A DNA stretch of 64,000 bases from Notamacropus eugenii (Eukaryota; Chordata; Mammalia; Diprotodontia; Macropodidae), in contig NC_092877.1 in the NCBI RefSeq assembly GCF_028372415.1, positions 212,280,116-212,344,115 on the forward strand, in the 5' to 3' direction. The notes beneath the pieces were generated by a model. It searched no databases. It saw only the letters and a list, made by a program, of their open reading frames with translations, and was not told the DNA's origin. The translations under genes were made by a program, and so were the position numbers. Shown piece after piece: positions 43,535-56,515 of this stretch (position 1 is its first letter; the number at the start of each line of letters is the position of its first letter).

Positions 43535-46325
43535 AGAAGAAAATCTTATGTGTCTTTTTCTTTTTCTCTCCAGGTAATATAGATATTCATGAAATTTTTA
43601 GAATGTAAGACAATTTGCCAAATAGAATTGCATACAAGGAAAAATTATATAGATAGGTTTAAGCAGTACTGAGACATGTGTGTACAATTTGTTAGGAAAA
43701 GGAAACTTGGCACAAAACAAAACCATGCTATAGATAGAACATGCCAGGAGGAGGTCAAGTTGGCATGTGGTTGAAAGACAAAGAAAGACAAATCAGGGTT
43801 AAACTGGAAGAAAAGTTGGATATAATGAGGCAGTCCTTGAAATGTTCATTTGGGAAAAAAAAAAGAAGTAGGTAAGAAGTAAATAAAATGAAATTTCCTT
43901 CTAAAGTATGATACAAAAGATAAAACAGAACATGGACAGATCAAAGTAATCCTCTGAGTGGCAGAAGGCACAACAAGCTTTCAATAAAAGGAGGCATTTC
44001 TGGAATGATTATGTTGGTCCCTAAATTTTATGAAGACTTCCTTGCTCCTTGGCAGAAATATTCTTGCAGAAAGGGAATAAATGGCACTAGCTTGCTGCAT
44101 TAAATAGCTAGAATGTGTAAGACAAAAATGGAGGAGAGAAGCAGAAATGGAATAATCTTATCACTTGAATCCATATAATACCAAGAGATCTATGGGGTAT
44201 TTATCACAAAGATGAGCAGAGGATGCCAGACCCCAAATTCCTCAGTAAAATGAAGAAATATTACAGGCTGTTTACTTGCCTTCAGAGTAAGATGAGAACC
44301 GACTTTCGAAATTAAAGGGAGAGGAAGACATTTTAGTTACTAGGAGATAGTTACTAGGCTAAAAGGAAGGAACTCCATAACAAGGCAAAGTCTGAGGAGA
44401 GGGAAGGATATTAAAATATCTTAAGAAAGTGGAAACTTTGTGAGTTTTAGGAAGATATGGGAATGCTATACTTATGTGACAAACATCCCACTGGTGAATG
44501 TGTAGACTTTTAAAAGATATGAAGAACCTACAAGTAGTAATGGAAATATTTCCATTGAGGTCTCTACTATATGCACTAGCAACAATTTCCTTCCAAGGAA
44601 CATAAGGTCAGACTAGTACATAGACAGGATGAAAGAGAATGTGTGTTGGGTGAGCACAGAGTGTGGGGTCCCAGATGTTCGGTCATTTAGCAACACTTAT
44701 TTAGTATCTACAGGTTACACAATGGCAGCCTGTTGTTCAGGAAAGATAAAATAAAAAAAAGGGAAGAAACATAATCCTTCCTTGAAATAAACTTGTGTGT
44801 ACTCGATATATGAATCACTTAATGATTAATAATACTGAAATCATTTCTGAAATTGAAAATTGCTTTTATAAAATAGTGTATCAAGCGCACAATAATGGCG
44901 CAAGACCCTCACACTTCTGACAAATAGATGCGTTGTCTGAATGATTAAAACCCAAAGCTGGGGGATGGGGTAGAAAGGGAAAGAAATAAAAAAAAAATAA
45001 AGGAAATGAACAGGGAAAGGAAAGCATCGTAAAAGTTTTAGGTGTATTCTTTGAGGTAGAACAAATTACCAAAGCCAATACTAAGAAAACTAGAAAGATT
45101 TTATAGTCAGGTGAAAATAAAATAAAGCCATATGTATATCAAATGGAGTTTTCCCTTACAGAACAAAACCTGTGTCATCATGTACATTTTAGTTAGTATG
45201 GGAAAAGCCTCCAATTTTTTGATAGGCTCTTCTTCTATGCAGAATTTGTGCATAAGAATTATTGGCTGAGGAGCTTGAGCTGGTTGGGGGAATACCTACT
45301 TTCATGAGTTCTTAAAACCATTTACCTATCTGCTTTTATATTCTTCATATTCAGCAATTTATGTAGCATTTCTACTGAGATTTATCTATTTTAACTAATA
45401 ATAAAGACCTATTGTTGAAAATCAGATTATTTATTTTTTAAAGTCAGATACTTTATAAGCAATTAAAATCACTACTTTCCAGCAAAGGCAGAAGGAGAAT
45501 GACAAATTCCATTGTTGTGATATTATAAAATTAAAGCAATCTAAGGGAAGAATTTCTTTAGAAAGATAAGCAAAAATTCTAAGAGGGTTTTGACAGAGAG
45601 GCTTGGACAGTGAGGGCAGAATATTGGCAGTGTTCTTTTTTCTCTAACTTTTTCCTCCTCTCATATCAGGGAGGTTTAATTCACAGGGTGGACAGGGGTA
45701 CAGAAATGGTATAACCAGGAATGACTATGATGTAAAAAATAAGAGGCATCAATATAAGTTATTAAAACTTTAAATTTTTAAAAAAGAATGATTACTTTTT
45801 CATTGTTGGCAAGCTTTCATTTTCTCTCCCTCTTTCACTCCCCTCAATTGAATCATAAAGGCAAAGAAAATTCTCATAATAACTACTAAAGGCTTTTTAT
45901 ATTGTAGGAAAAGTGTCTACCTTTCAAAAAGCAAAATAATGTGAATTTTTAAAAGGGAGGTTTATATGAAAGAGAAGATTAGAAAGATTTTCAAGTGAGA
46001 GATGAAAGGAGGAAGTGATACTAAAAATGGAAAGAGATAATATGCAGATGGATTGAGGTAGGGAAGCAAGGTGTGATATGAAGGCCCTAAAAAAATGAAG
46101 GAAGATTACTTGCGAATTCTCAAGGGCTAAATGCGCAAAAAATGATGCAATGAATCCATAATGATATACAGTTGGGAGCAATTTTATGGGAGTGCAAAAT
46201 GGTATGGGAATTCCGTGATGAAAAGATATGAGTAAAAAGGTATGGGGCAAAGACATTTCTATTTTGCTGGCACTCTACTAATGAAGGCCCTGTGCTGCCA
46301 TCACAGTAGGGATGATTTTGGAAAT
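43535..46325. other. A-rich block, no family recognised
   Basis: The plus strand is strongly A/G-biased through about 44.7 kb, as in sense-strand LINEs or other retroelements, but no motif could be matched. A short reverse L2 trace is possible near 44690-44780. Reverse-strand open frames, such as 45924-46256 (110 codons), are Phe/Ser/His-rich mirrors of this bias. Confidence 0.4.
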
Positions 46326-46329
46326 TCAT

Positions 46330-46420
46330 GCGTTCATATCCAAAATATTTATTAAGTACTCTGCTTTGTGCTACATGCTAGGGAGGTGAATTTATCAAAT
46401 TAAAAATAGAAAAATGAATG
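46330..46420 (-). mobile_element. L2 LINE terminus, reverse
   Basis: 'aaaatatttattaagtactctg', 'tgtgctacatgctagggagg'. Confidence 0.65.
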
Positions 46421-46424
46421 ATGG

Positions 46425-47785
46425 AATCATAATTGTCAAGAAAAATACAAGGCATATTTAATTAACTATTTCTTGACATAAATTTAGATGAAGGCTGATG
46501 ATGTTGCAAAAGGATATGTTAGGGCATTTAATTTTTTTAAAATTTTAATCAATATATTTTTCATGTCTCTATTTCTGAATATGTCTTGTCCCACTGTCCT
46601 ATTCAGCAAGTCCTCCGTAACAAAGAACAAAAAAGAATGGAGAAAAAGAAACTCAGAAAAAGTGAGAAATATTCTGCACCCATAGACCCCCACTTCTCTA
46701 AAGAAAGGACATAGGGGGTTTGCATTCTCTTTTCTGGTGCCAAGGTTGACCATTGTAATTACAAAATGTTCAATTTATTTTTTTCATTAAGAAATGTGTT
46801 AAAGACAATTCTTTTAGAGTTTGGTCTCAATACAATGGCAACAAATTTAGTAAAAATTGGAATGTGTTCAGATCCGGGAAGAAAATAATGTAAATTTTAA
46901 AAACATCTTACATATACATAAATACTAATATAAAAATTTTTATATTACTGAGGATACATAGAATTAAGATTTTTCTGAGCTTCAGTCTCTACTAATCCTA
47001 CAAATAGATAACTAAAATTCAACTCTAATATTTGTAATGATTATTTACTGTCTGTATTCTTTTGGCTTATTCTTGTGTTAGCTAATTGGAATTGTTGAAA
47101 AATGCATTGTTATTGACTTTGTATTGGCTTCCAAAGCCAGGATTTCTAAAGAGCTACCATATAACATAGCCTGTTGAAAAACATTGGGGGTGGGTGTCAA
47201 AATAATGAGTAATTGCAATAGTTTGGCAGCCATGGTGAGAATTAGACTTGAGGAAAGTAGGAATTCCTGAGGGATCTGAGTGGGGTTCATCAACATCTAT
47301 GGTAATTGGACGAGACAGCTTTCTGGAACAAAAATGACTGAACATTTAGGTCAACAATAAAAACAAGTCCACAGATGTGGGGTTGAGCCCTGTTCTACTC
47401 TTTCACAATTTAGGGCACAATGACTTGTCATTACACGGTGTCCTCTACTCTATACAGAAATAACACAAAAGTTTTAGCATTTTAAATAAGTAGAAGTAAC
47501 AATTTAAAAGTAAAGCATTCTGCAATAGATAGATTTATATCTTAAGATATTTTAAAATATAAAAGTAAAAATATAAAAATAAGACATAAAGTTAAAAAAT
47601 CAATAATACGAAAATCAATAATATACTTCGTATTTGAAGAAAAATACTTAGCAATGTACCTTCATGCACAAAACATTTTATTTGATCCTGTAAGGTTATG
47701 TGTATAACTATTGATGGTCATGTTTCATAAAAAACACAGGGTACATTTTAAAACAAATATTCTTTGGTTATTTTGATACTTCTGA
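46425..47785. other. Intronic sequence, no feature seen
   Basis: Very AT-rich, with near-repetitive 'aaaatataaaa' strings around 47540-47620. Nothing recognised. Confidence 0.4.
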
Positions 47786-47789
47786 ATTG

Positions 47790-48330
47790 TAAGGTCCAGT
47801 GGTTATGGTCTAGCAAGAAAAGCATATTATATTGTGAGTCTGGAGACTTGGGTTCTAGTCCTGGCTTTTGGTGTGTGTGTGTGTGTTCATCCTTCATTGC
47901 CAAAAAAAGACCATGCCATCAGAGAAATAATGACATGACTTGCACTTGACTTTGTTTTGAGGGAGGGAGGGCTGTGCAGGTCACCAGCCGCACTTCTCCT
48001 CCTGAGCCATCTGGATCCAGTGACCAGATATTCATCAGGATGACTGGAGATGACCCAGGATGAGGCAGTTGGGGTTAAGTGACTTGCCCAAGGTCACATA
48101 GCTAGTGAGTGTCAAGTGTCTGAGGTGAGATTTGAACTCAGGTCCTCCTGACTCCTGCACTGGTGCTCTATCCACTGTACCACCTAGCTGCCCCCTGGCT
48201 TTTGGTATTGTTTAAATAATGTTTAACTTAGGCAGGTTAATTCTTCTTTCTGGAGTTTTCTCATCTGTAAAATGAAGTTACATTAGATGACTTTTAGTTT
48301 CTTCTGGTCTGAAATTCCACAATTTAGTAA
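47790..48330 (+). mobile_element. MIR SINE split by a WSINE1-type insertion
   Basis: The left part has 'gagtctggagacttgggttc'. The right part after 48206 has 'ttttctcatctgtaaaatgaag', 'ggtctgaaattccac'. The two halves join cleanly when the inserted SINE and one target-site duplication are removed. Confidence 0.85.
47873..48193 (-). mobile_element. WSINE1-type tRNA-headed SINE with target-site duplication
   Basis: Complete copy. The reverse head 'ccactgtaccacctagctgc' is at the right end. The middle has 'ggttaagtgacttgcccaagg' and 'gaactcaggtcctcctgac', and the body reads 'gatgactggagatgacccagg' and 'catgacttgcacttgac'. A (GT)n tail lies at the left. Flanks 47860-47872 and 48194-48206 are identical (cctggcttttggt), a 13 bp target-site duplication. 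It is inserted in an older MIR. Confidence 0.95.
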
Positions 48331-48479
48331 ATGAGAAGCTATTTTATGACATTACTGATGGAGTGATGGAGAAATGAGATGACCAATCTATCTTGTCAAG
48401 AAAAGGATAAACTTAGAAAGGTCTGGTCATATTTTATCACTGATTTGTCTTGAGATTGTAGTTAGGGACTATTTCCCTG

Positions 48480-48600
48480 TATGTAAAATAAGAAATCGCA
48501 GCATCGCTGGAAGACCTTGGTTCAAGCCCCACTTGTGACAAATACTGGTTGCATGGCCATGCAAACTGCTCAATGTCTTAGTACCCCATGAAGCTCTCTA
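48480..48600 (+). mobile_element. Degraded tRNA-headed SINE fragment
   Basis: 'cttggttcaagccccacttg' and 'ccatgaagctctctaaaac' fit the middle of a marsupial SINE. The head is lost. Confidence 0.45.
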
Positions 48601-48611
48601 AAACAATGGGT

Positions 48612-48722
48612 TGTAGAGAGAGGGAGAGAAAGCGAGGGAGAGAGGAGAGGAAGGAGAAGAGAGAGAGAAATAGTGAGTGAGAGAAAGAAAAATCGTAGTT
48701 TCTTTTTTCTTTTCTCTCTCTG

Positions 48723-48753
<31 letters not shown>

Positions 48754-48828
48754 GTCTCTCTGTCTCTGTCTCTGTCTCTGTCTGTCTCTCTCTCTGTCTC
48801 TCTCTCTCCTCTGTCTCTATCTCTCGAG
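48612..48828. repeat. Purine tract followed by pyrimidine tract, inverted
   Basis: About 48615-48692 is (GA)-rich. About 48700-48826 is (CT/GTCT)-rich. The arms are mutually complementary over much of their length, so a long imperfect hairpin or triplex is possible. Open frames on both strands are simple-repeat artefacts. Confidence 0.9.
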
Positions 48829-48834
48829 AATCCA

Positions 48835-49820
48835 AGGCCTTTATTTCATGGGAATGAACATTCTGTTGGCTGTTGCTTTTTCTGCCTTCTATATACAGAT
48901 GGCTGTGCAGACTCAAAGGATTTCTGTGAAAGATTTGCTTTTCTTTCTTGAAGAGTGAGTGGGAGACTATGGCTATCATCCAAGGCATTCTGGAACAGAA
49001 TGCATTTTTAGGCCCCTATTCCTGGGGCGCTAAAGGAATCTGAAAAAGAAAGGCAGCAAAAAAGACTGGTTAACTCTTGTTCTAGCCCAGATTGAACAAC
49101 AGAGTCATTCTGTGGTTGTCTGGGGGCATGATTAATCTTTTTACATTTATTATGGGACACTCACCTTCTCTTCACATCCTTTAGGTGTCATATATACCTT
49201 CATAAAGATTCTGAACAATATACTGTACAAATTATTGAAGGATTAGAATGAGTGGTCACAGTTTGGAATGAATGTTTGTTTGATCAGATTATCTTGACAC
49301 AGATTCCTGTTGAATGTGAAGTCTGTACTGACGTGAAAGTCAAGCTCAGTGTAATTAGAACTTAAAACTACACTAAGACTTTTGGCCACTTTGAATGTGC
49401 TTTAAGATATATGGTTACTGAATCAGTCAGTCCATACTTTAGTACTTCAAGGGTCTGATTTCCTTCAAGGGACTTTCCCTTCACAGACAAGCTTGTTACT
49501 TGGTAGATAGTGTTTAAGATATAAGTTGAAGCCAAAGCAGGGAAACTAGTCAGTCAGTTAACATGAATATTTTTGAATACTTGTGAAGCAAGTGGAAATA
49601 TCCAGGATATGTGAAAAAAATTTTTTTAGAGTAATCTTTAATTAGTGCAAGTTAAGTAGGCCTTTCTGTCTTTCCATCTCCAATATGGTTATACTGTAAA
49701 TTTGTTGAGAATTTAAGGGCTAGTCAGTTTACCTTTAATTTGGGAAATCTATTTTTGCCTGTTGCAGTGATATGATCGTAGTATTAATTTCCTATATCGA
49801 TTGGATAAGTATGGAATGAA
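48835..49820. other. Intronic sequence, no feature seen
   Basis: No repeat landmark or exon recognised. Confidence 0.4.
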
Positions 49821-49828
49821 TTGCATTT

Positions 49829-50057
49829 CATGTGCCTCTGGCTGCAGAGGAGGCAAGTTTAGGAGCTGTAGTGGGCTATGTTGATTGTGTCTCAATATGG
49901 TGACCTCCCAGGAGCAGATGACCTCACCTAATGAAGTCTTGAACTGGTCCTAGTTGGAAATGGAGCGAACCAAAGCTGCCATCCCCATCAGTAGGGAGAC
50001 TGGACGTGTGAGTAGCCCCTGTCCTTGCAGTCAGCACAAGATGGGGAGGTAAAAGAA
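49829..50057 (+). pseudogene. 7SL (SRP) RNA-derived retrocopy
   Basis: Sense 7SL: 'gaggcaagtttaggagctg', 'tgtagtgggctatgttg', 'aatatggtgacctcccagg', 'tggaaatggagcgaacc', 'catcagtagggagactgg', 'gtgtgagtagcccctgtcc'. It lacks a few short segments around the 5' Alu domain and the 'ccgcactaagttc' loop. Substitutions break the helices, so a pseudogene. Confidence 0.85.
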
Positions 50058-50059
50058 AT

Positions 50060-50870
50060 TAACGTTTGATGAATAATGACTTAGTAGTTTAGTTTTAAAT
50101 GTTATTTAAAGAAAATGTTGTCCGTGCTATTTCTTGTATAATATTTTTCACCATTAAGGACACTCATGAGAATTTATGCTGCTAAAGAATGCTATTGTAT
50201 TACAAGCTTCATGTCAGCAATATGTGACTGATAACAGGGAAATGTTCCCAAATTAGAAATATTCAGGCCTTTACTTGGTAGTAAACAAAGCTGAATGAAC
50301 CCAGAAAAGCAGTTCCCATCATAGACGTATGAGCAGCAGTGACCACCTGGGATAGAGAAACCACGTATACAAAAGCCAAGAAGTTAATGACAAGAATCAT
50401 ATAGTTGGAAAAGGTTCTCATTGGCTAAGTCTTTCTATGAAGGAAATTAACTTCACCTATGAGAACCAGTAACAGAAACCCTGCTGCTGTGAATGGATTT
50501 TGGCTGCTTGACTCATCTTGGATGAAGTATATAATTTGTGTGTGAAAATCTCTAGGTTTTTTTTACAAAAAATGATATTTCCCCCCCCTTTTTTCCCACT
50601 AGCCTCCTCCTAAACTCTCATTACATATATATTCTGTAAGACTCATTTGACATTTAATATAACCGACCCTATGTCATTATAAATCTTTATATATAGATGT
50701 ATCATATTGACTAACACTCAAGTTGTGAGGAAAATTTTACAAAGATCAACTTCTGGTTGTCCAACATTGTTGTATAATGTGAGAATATGATTGAAAATCA
50801 GATATTCAGGGTTTCCAGCCTGGCTCTGCCACTCACTGTTTTCATAACATTGAGCTGGTCATAGGTCACA
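50060..50870. other. Intronic sequence, no feature seen
   Basis: A forward MIR fragment may start near 50815 ('tccagcctggctctgccactc'). The rest is unassigned. Confidence 0.4.
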
Positions 50871-50874
50871 AATA

Positions 50875-51600
50875 TTCAACTCAGCCAACATTTATTAAGT
50901 GCTTACTGTGTAGAGGAAACTATGATAGGCTGGGGGATGCAGAGAGAACAAATGAAACAGTTCCTTCCCTCAATTAAATTACATTCCACTGTAAAAGACA
51001 CAGAGATGCAAATATATGCAAAAATAAATATAGTTCAAGGGAAATTGAAGGAGGAGTTTGGGAGATCAAGGGAGTTTTCATGGAGGAGGCAGCCCCTTAA
51101 TTGAGCCTTGAAGGAAGATAAGGTTGATGAGAAGTGAAGATGAGGAGACAAAGGATATTTTAGGCATGGGGAAGGAATTGTGGGAATTCCCAGAGGTGGA
51201 AGATGGGGTATTGAGTTCGAGAAACAGCTTCAGTTTGGCTGGAATTGGGTCATATATATTGGAGCTGGGAGGACCCTTAGAGGCCAGTTAGTCCAACCTC
51301 TTTTTTGTAGATAAGGAAACTGAAACTTTAGAGGTCATGAAGTAACAGAGGCAAGATTTGAATCCAGGACCAGGGCTCCTTCAAAACACCAGCACATCTG
51401 TAGGGTCTTAAATGCCAGGCCATGCAGTTTTCATTTTATCTTTTTTGCAATGGAGAGCCACTAAAGGTTTTTTGAGCAGAAAAATTTCATGGTCAGACCA
51501 GGGATTCAGTAAGATTATTTTGGCAACTGTGTGGAGGATGGACAGGAGGGAGAAAAGGCCTGGACTTGGGGAGCAATTCAGGATTCATTTAGGGGTGAAT
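50875..51600 (-). mobile_element. L2 LINE, reverse, with a nested MIR
   Basis: 'aacatttattaagtgcttactg', 'ttgagccttgaaggaagataag', 'ggaattcccagaggtgg', then after the MIR 'gtcttaaatgccaggccatg', 'atggagagccactaaagg', 'ggcaactgtgtggaggatgg'. The order of reversed L2 landmarks is intact. Confidence 0.85.
51258..51390 (-). mobile_element. MIR SINE nested in L2
   Basis: 'ttggagctgggaggacccttag', 'gtagataaggaaactgaaac', 'gatttgaatccaggaccagg'. Confidence 0.8.
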
Positions 51601-51604
51601 TCCC

Positions 51605-53145
51605 TAATGAATTCCCAGTGAAAGAAGTATTAATATTAACAGGGAAAAGTAGAGTCACATAGCAATAAAAGCAAATGCAGTTAAATTCAATCTTATTTCC
51701 TATTGTTAGTTCAGTACTGGTTCATGGGACCCTCCAGAAGGCTTAGTAGGTTGTAGGGATAACTTCAATGACTAAGTCTGCTTCGGGGCCAGCCCAGGGT
51801 AGTTCCAAATGCTGGAACTCACTGTGATATGATTTGGCCCTACCTTAGAACATGATTTCCTAGGAGTAAAATTTTGGCCAGTGTGCCAGTCTGCCATTGT
51901 ATGCTGACTAGAGCTAGGAAATTCCATGTGTTATCCATTTGGTATTCTTGCCAATTAACTTGCAAACAAGTTGATCCTGGCATTGTTTTGTTTTTTTTTA
52001 ACTTAAAACAATTTTCTTAATTATTTTTTCACTCACTGTTTTTTAAAGTTAGTGGAAAAATATTAGAGGGAAAAGGAATCAAAAGGAGAGGAAGTATGTC
52101 AATATATCCTTAATGGTTAAAACAGATTGAATATAAATAGAACTTAGCCTCTGGTAGATTCATTAGTCTATTGTTAACAGTTTTACAGTGTATTTATTTA
52201 GTTCAAGGGACAATCTCTAATTCTTACTCCTAAGTCTACCTTAGTCATTGCTTTGAAATTTTGCTGGGTAAAGCAGGGAAACATCTGTTTGATCTGGGTC
52301 AAGTACTTCTAAACACAAGGAAAACTGCAGCTGTGTCTCTCTTTGTTCACAAGCAAGGGAAGAGTACTTTTGTCCTTAAAAAGATCTGGTTTTATTTTGG
52401 CAGCTCTTAAAATTGGGTCATAGTCTTTTAACATGTCAGGGCATGGATGTCTTAGTGTCTTCAGAACTTTTACCTCCAGCCTCTGGTATCCAGTGGCCCC
52501 TTTGCCAAACAAGTTGAGTTCAGTCTGATGTTTGTCAGGATTCTTCTGCCCTGCCGTGGAATCTCAAGTTGTTCTTTGCTTTTGTTTGAAATTTTTGGAT
52601 CATGCAATTTGACCTTTCTGGTGTAATCACTTCAGAAGCTCCCACAATGGCCCCTCGGGGTTACTGTCATCTGGTGAGGCTGATTAGGAAATGCTCCAGG
52701 GCATCAGCTGCAGCAGATAGAGCTGAGCCTGGAGATTTCAAAACTGCCTTTTGACCCTCTACATTGAGCCAATCTACAATTCCCTTGGGGACTGTTGTGC
52801 TCTCCAATTGGGATTTGTAGTTGAGATGCTTTGAATTTGAATGTGAGTATCAGAAGTTATGGATGAATTTGATATTTTTCAATCATATTTTTTTTTTCAG
52901 GTAGGGTTTGATCAAGTTTGTTCAAATGCTTTAGCCTGTGCCTTGCCATGATCTTTTACCCTCCTTGGTTCTGCCTGAATTTGCCGTGAAGGAACAGTGT
53001 AAGATAAATACACAGCAAGGGATCATCATTTTTTCATAGCTCTAAATATGTGTCATTCATGTGATCATAGGAGTTGGATCTAGAAAAACTTGAGGTTACC
53101 TAGTAGTCTAGTTTCTCCTTTCACAGCATTTCTTGTAGAAGTTTC
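51605..53145. other. Intronic sequence, no feature seen
   Basis: A GC-moderate, repeat-free patch at 52620-52860 stands out from the AT-rich surroundings but has no coding frame or recognisable site. Confidence 0.4.
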
Positions 53146-53149
53146 CTCT

Positions 53150-53765
53150 CCACCCACAAAGCCACCACCTCACGTTTGAATGTACCCTTCTGATTCATCT
53201 CCTGTCCTCAAGTCTCTCCTCATCTTCCATTGTGTCCTTAAAGTGATCTTTCTACAATGTAGACCTGACCGAGTTACTCCATCCTACTCAATAAACTCCA
53301 GTGGCTCCCTCCTCCCTCTAGGATTCAATATGAAATTCGCTGGTATTTGAAGTCTTTCATAAATTGAGCTCTTCCTACTTTTTTAGTCTTCTTTTACTTT
53401 TACTTTCCTCCCTTCCTAAGACCTAGTGGCATTGGCTTCCTTGTTTTTCAGATACAACACTCCATCTCCTCATCTGCTGACTCTGTGGCCTTTACACAAA
53501 TGCTCCCCATGGCCAACTTTCCCCGCTTTAATTTTTGCAGGAGGGCTTTTCTAGTCTCCCTCTCTTTACCTCCTAGTGCCTTCTCTCTCAGATCACCTTT
53601 ACATCTTTTTTTTTTTTTGTATTCATCTTACATGTACCTAGTACCACTTCTCCTTATTAGAAAGTGAACTTATTGAGGGCAAGGGCTATGTTCTGCCTTT
53701 TTTAAGATCCCCACTGTTGGTATAGTGTCTGAGGTAGAGTAAGTGCTTTAATAGTTGGCTGATTG
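53150..53765 (+). mobile_element. L2 LINE, ORF2 C-terminus to 3' end
   Basis: 'aagtgatctttctacaatgtag', 'caataaactccagtggctccc', 'ggcctttacacaaatgctcc', 'aaagtgaacttattgagggc', 'gagtaagtgctttaatagttgg'. One of the longest forward L2 pieces. Confidence 0.9.
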
Positions 53766-53769
53766 ACCT

Positions 53770-53915
53770 AGTTAATTTTCTTCACTTGAAAAATAAGAAA
53801 ATTGAGGTAAAGAGAGATTCACTGAGTTTCTTAAGGCTATACAAGTAACAAGTAGTGGAAGTGGAACCAGGACATTTGACTCCAAATACAGGGTTCTTAT
53901 GCCAAATTGTTTTCA
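53770..53915 (-). mobile_element. MIR SINE fragment
   Basis: 'aataagaaaattgaggtaaag', 'caagtaacaagtagtggaag', 'gaaccaggacatttgactcc'. Confidence 0.65.
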
Positions 53916-53919
53916 TTAA

Positions 53920-56305
53920 TTATGTTGTTTTAAACCCTTAGGTAAAATATTACATGATCTCGTATATAGACAGAGGCAACAACAGGACAGACCGTGCTGA
54001 GGATGAGGGAGACCTGGATAGAACCTCCCAAGTGGAGCAGGTGATAGGGAAAGATCCTAGCAGGTCAGCAATAAAATGGTCTAGCCAGCTGGAATCAGGG
54101 AATTCCAGAGAAAAGTAACAATAGGGAGCAGGGTAGAACACAACATTAACTAGGTCTAGCATCTAGGAACAGGGACCTGGCCATAGGTGATCCAGGGACA
54201 AGATTTAAGTCTCCAAAAATCTTTGGAAAGCCAAACTAGGAACCTGGCATGAGGGTACATGGATGCAGGAAACAACACAGGTAACCTGGTAGCCTTTTGT
54301 TAGAGTCGTAAGTAGAATATAAGCTTGAGGTTTTTTGTTCGTTTATTATTTCCTAGCCCAGTGCCCTTGCATAGATGTATAGGTATATAATCAATATACA
54401 GTTGAATATGAATATATTATATCTAAACTAATACATTACTGAATTTGAGTTTGAACTGGGTTCCAAGGCTTAAATTTGAACTTGCTCGCCAGAAACGAAT
54501 CGAGAAGCTAGCTAATCGTATAAGGATGCTAGGTCAGAAGAGAAATAGTGACAAAGCCAACTTGACTTGGAACCATTAGAGCTATGGCTCCAATGGTATT
54601 TTCCCTACCTAAGAGCTGAGTGGGTCTGAAAGCCTGGGTCAAAGCTAACCCTGAAGGTGTGAATTCAGTGGCTTATTGTAGGCAGAGAGCCAGGTAGATC
54701 CTTAAACTATATATACACCCATCACTCCTAGCTACTGTGAGGGATACAAAAGAAATACACATTTATTTGCCATTATTTCAGAATGAGGCATTCTGGAGAT
54801 GTGAATTTTCTAGATAACTGAAGCTTATCTTCTAAAGAACTGAAACGATTAAAATAAACTTCCACAAAAACTTTTCTGAAATAAAGTATACAATCTTCAG
54901 CCTTAAAAAAATAGACTGAATATATTCTGCCATGTGATGCTATGATTCTGTCAAGGGATATTGAGAGGTTTAGGGATAGTTGCCCCCAAACTAATGGCCC
55001 CCAATTCCTGTTTTTCTATAACTGCTATTCTTATTTTCTGTCAGTTATTACTTCCTCTAGCTGTCCTTTGCTTCTTCCCCCCCTTTTTTAATGCAATTTA
55101 TTATAACCATGGGAGACCAGAAGGTTATTGGAGGAAACCAAAGAACTAAGATTGTTAAATTGATAATATTCATTTTATATATAACAGAAGAATCAACAGG
55201 TTAAATGAGGGTGATTATACCCGTCGTCTATTTGAATAAAGCAGGTGAATTTTGTTTATTTTGGTTTTTTAGCTATATTCAATATAGTTGAAGTTGTTGG
55301 AAATCTGACCGCTGGATAAATGGGTCATTACTGGGCAGAACTTAGTACCTGCCTTTCAGGACTTTAAAATCCTGACATGAAATAGAATAGAAAGGACTGG
55401 AAAAGCATTATTAAGTACTTACCATTATGTGCCAGGCACAGCGGCCTATTATTTCACACTACTGTGACCTTGGGTATTGTTTATATTTTTAAGTTAAAAA
55501 TACTCATAAATTTTATCTTAACTCTTATCCATTCCAGGTCTATTAAACTTTAATTGCTTCCTAAACTCAAACTGCAGATAATTTTTTTTCATTGTATAAA
55601 TAAACTTAGGTAACTTACAGCATGATGAAAACATAAGGATTCAGAAACTTGGATAGCTTTCCCCCAGAAATTGATCCAAAACTTGCTGTCATAAAGAGTA
55701 AGGAAAATTGCTCAGTAGGCGGAATGAAGAAACTCAGACAAGATTTATTAAGATTTCCATTTTCATACCTGCAGAAACTGTATAGAGAGAATGCTTATCT
55801 GAAGCTATTGGAATGCAATGCAGTTGAGCAATCCTGGATATAGATAAGACAGTGAAATCAGTCTTTTTGGGATGTGCTGGTTTTCAGAGTTTGATGCTTG
55901 GGTAACCCTTCCCAATTGTGAATCATGGCAGCTGGAAAGGTCCTCTTGTTTCCCAAATCTTCTCTTTGGCTTGTGTGTTTGTTTGCTTATGTGGATGTAG
56001 TCTTTATTTAGCAGGTAGGGACATGAATTTTTCCCTCTCTAAATTATTCAGGTGATAGTGATGATCCTTCAAATTCTTGATGGCTTATGGCTGCAAAGAC
56101 CAGTGAATGACCTAAAATTCTTTGTTTACTGGGTATATTATGTAGTGTAATCCTCTGATTAGCCACTGTGGACCTTCATTGTGAATATCTATTTGTGCCT
56201 AATCCTTTTTCATCAAAAAGACCTAGTGTATCTGTGGTCTGTCAGCTAGCGTTTCCTAGAAATCTGTGGTTCTGCTGCCTTGCATAATTGTATTTTCTTC
56301 ACAGG
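53920..56305. other. Intronic sequence, mostly no feature
   Basis: A short reverse MIR trace lies near 55405-55465 ('taagtacttaccattatgtgccaggcac'). Otherwise AT-rich and unassigned. Confidence 0.4.
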
Positions 56306-56309
56306 CAGC

Positions 56310-56515
56310 ATTGTGCAGTAGGAGGGGCATAAAGTTTAGAGTCAGAGAGCCTGTATTTAAATCTGGTTTTGCAACTTACTACCTCTGTGAGCTTAGACAA
56401 ATCCTATTACCTCCATGAGTCTCACTTTCCTCATCTGTAAAATGAGGAGTTTGGATCAAATGATGTCAAATCTCCTGGAAGGGATATTTGACTCTACTTC
56501 TATGATCTTATATTC
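56310..56515 (+). mobile_element. MIR SINE, nearly full length
   Basis: 'gcattgtgcagtaggagg', 'tagagtcagagagcctg', 'acttactacctctgtgagc', 'ctttcctcatctgtaaaatg'. Confidence 0.8.

Noticed and set aside
48578..48988. Open frames of 92-136 codons on both strands
   Set aside because: They encode Ser/Leu or Arg/Glu/Thr repeats from the GA/CT simple sequence.
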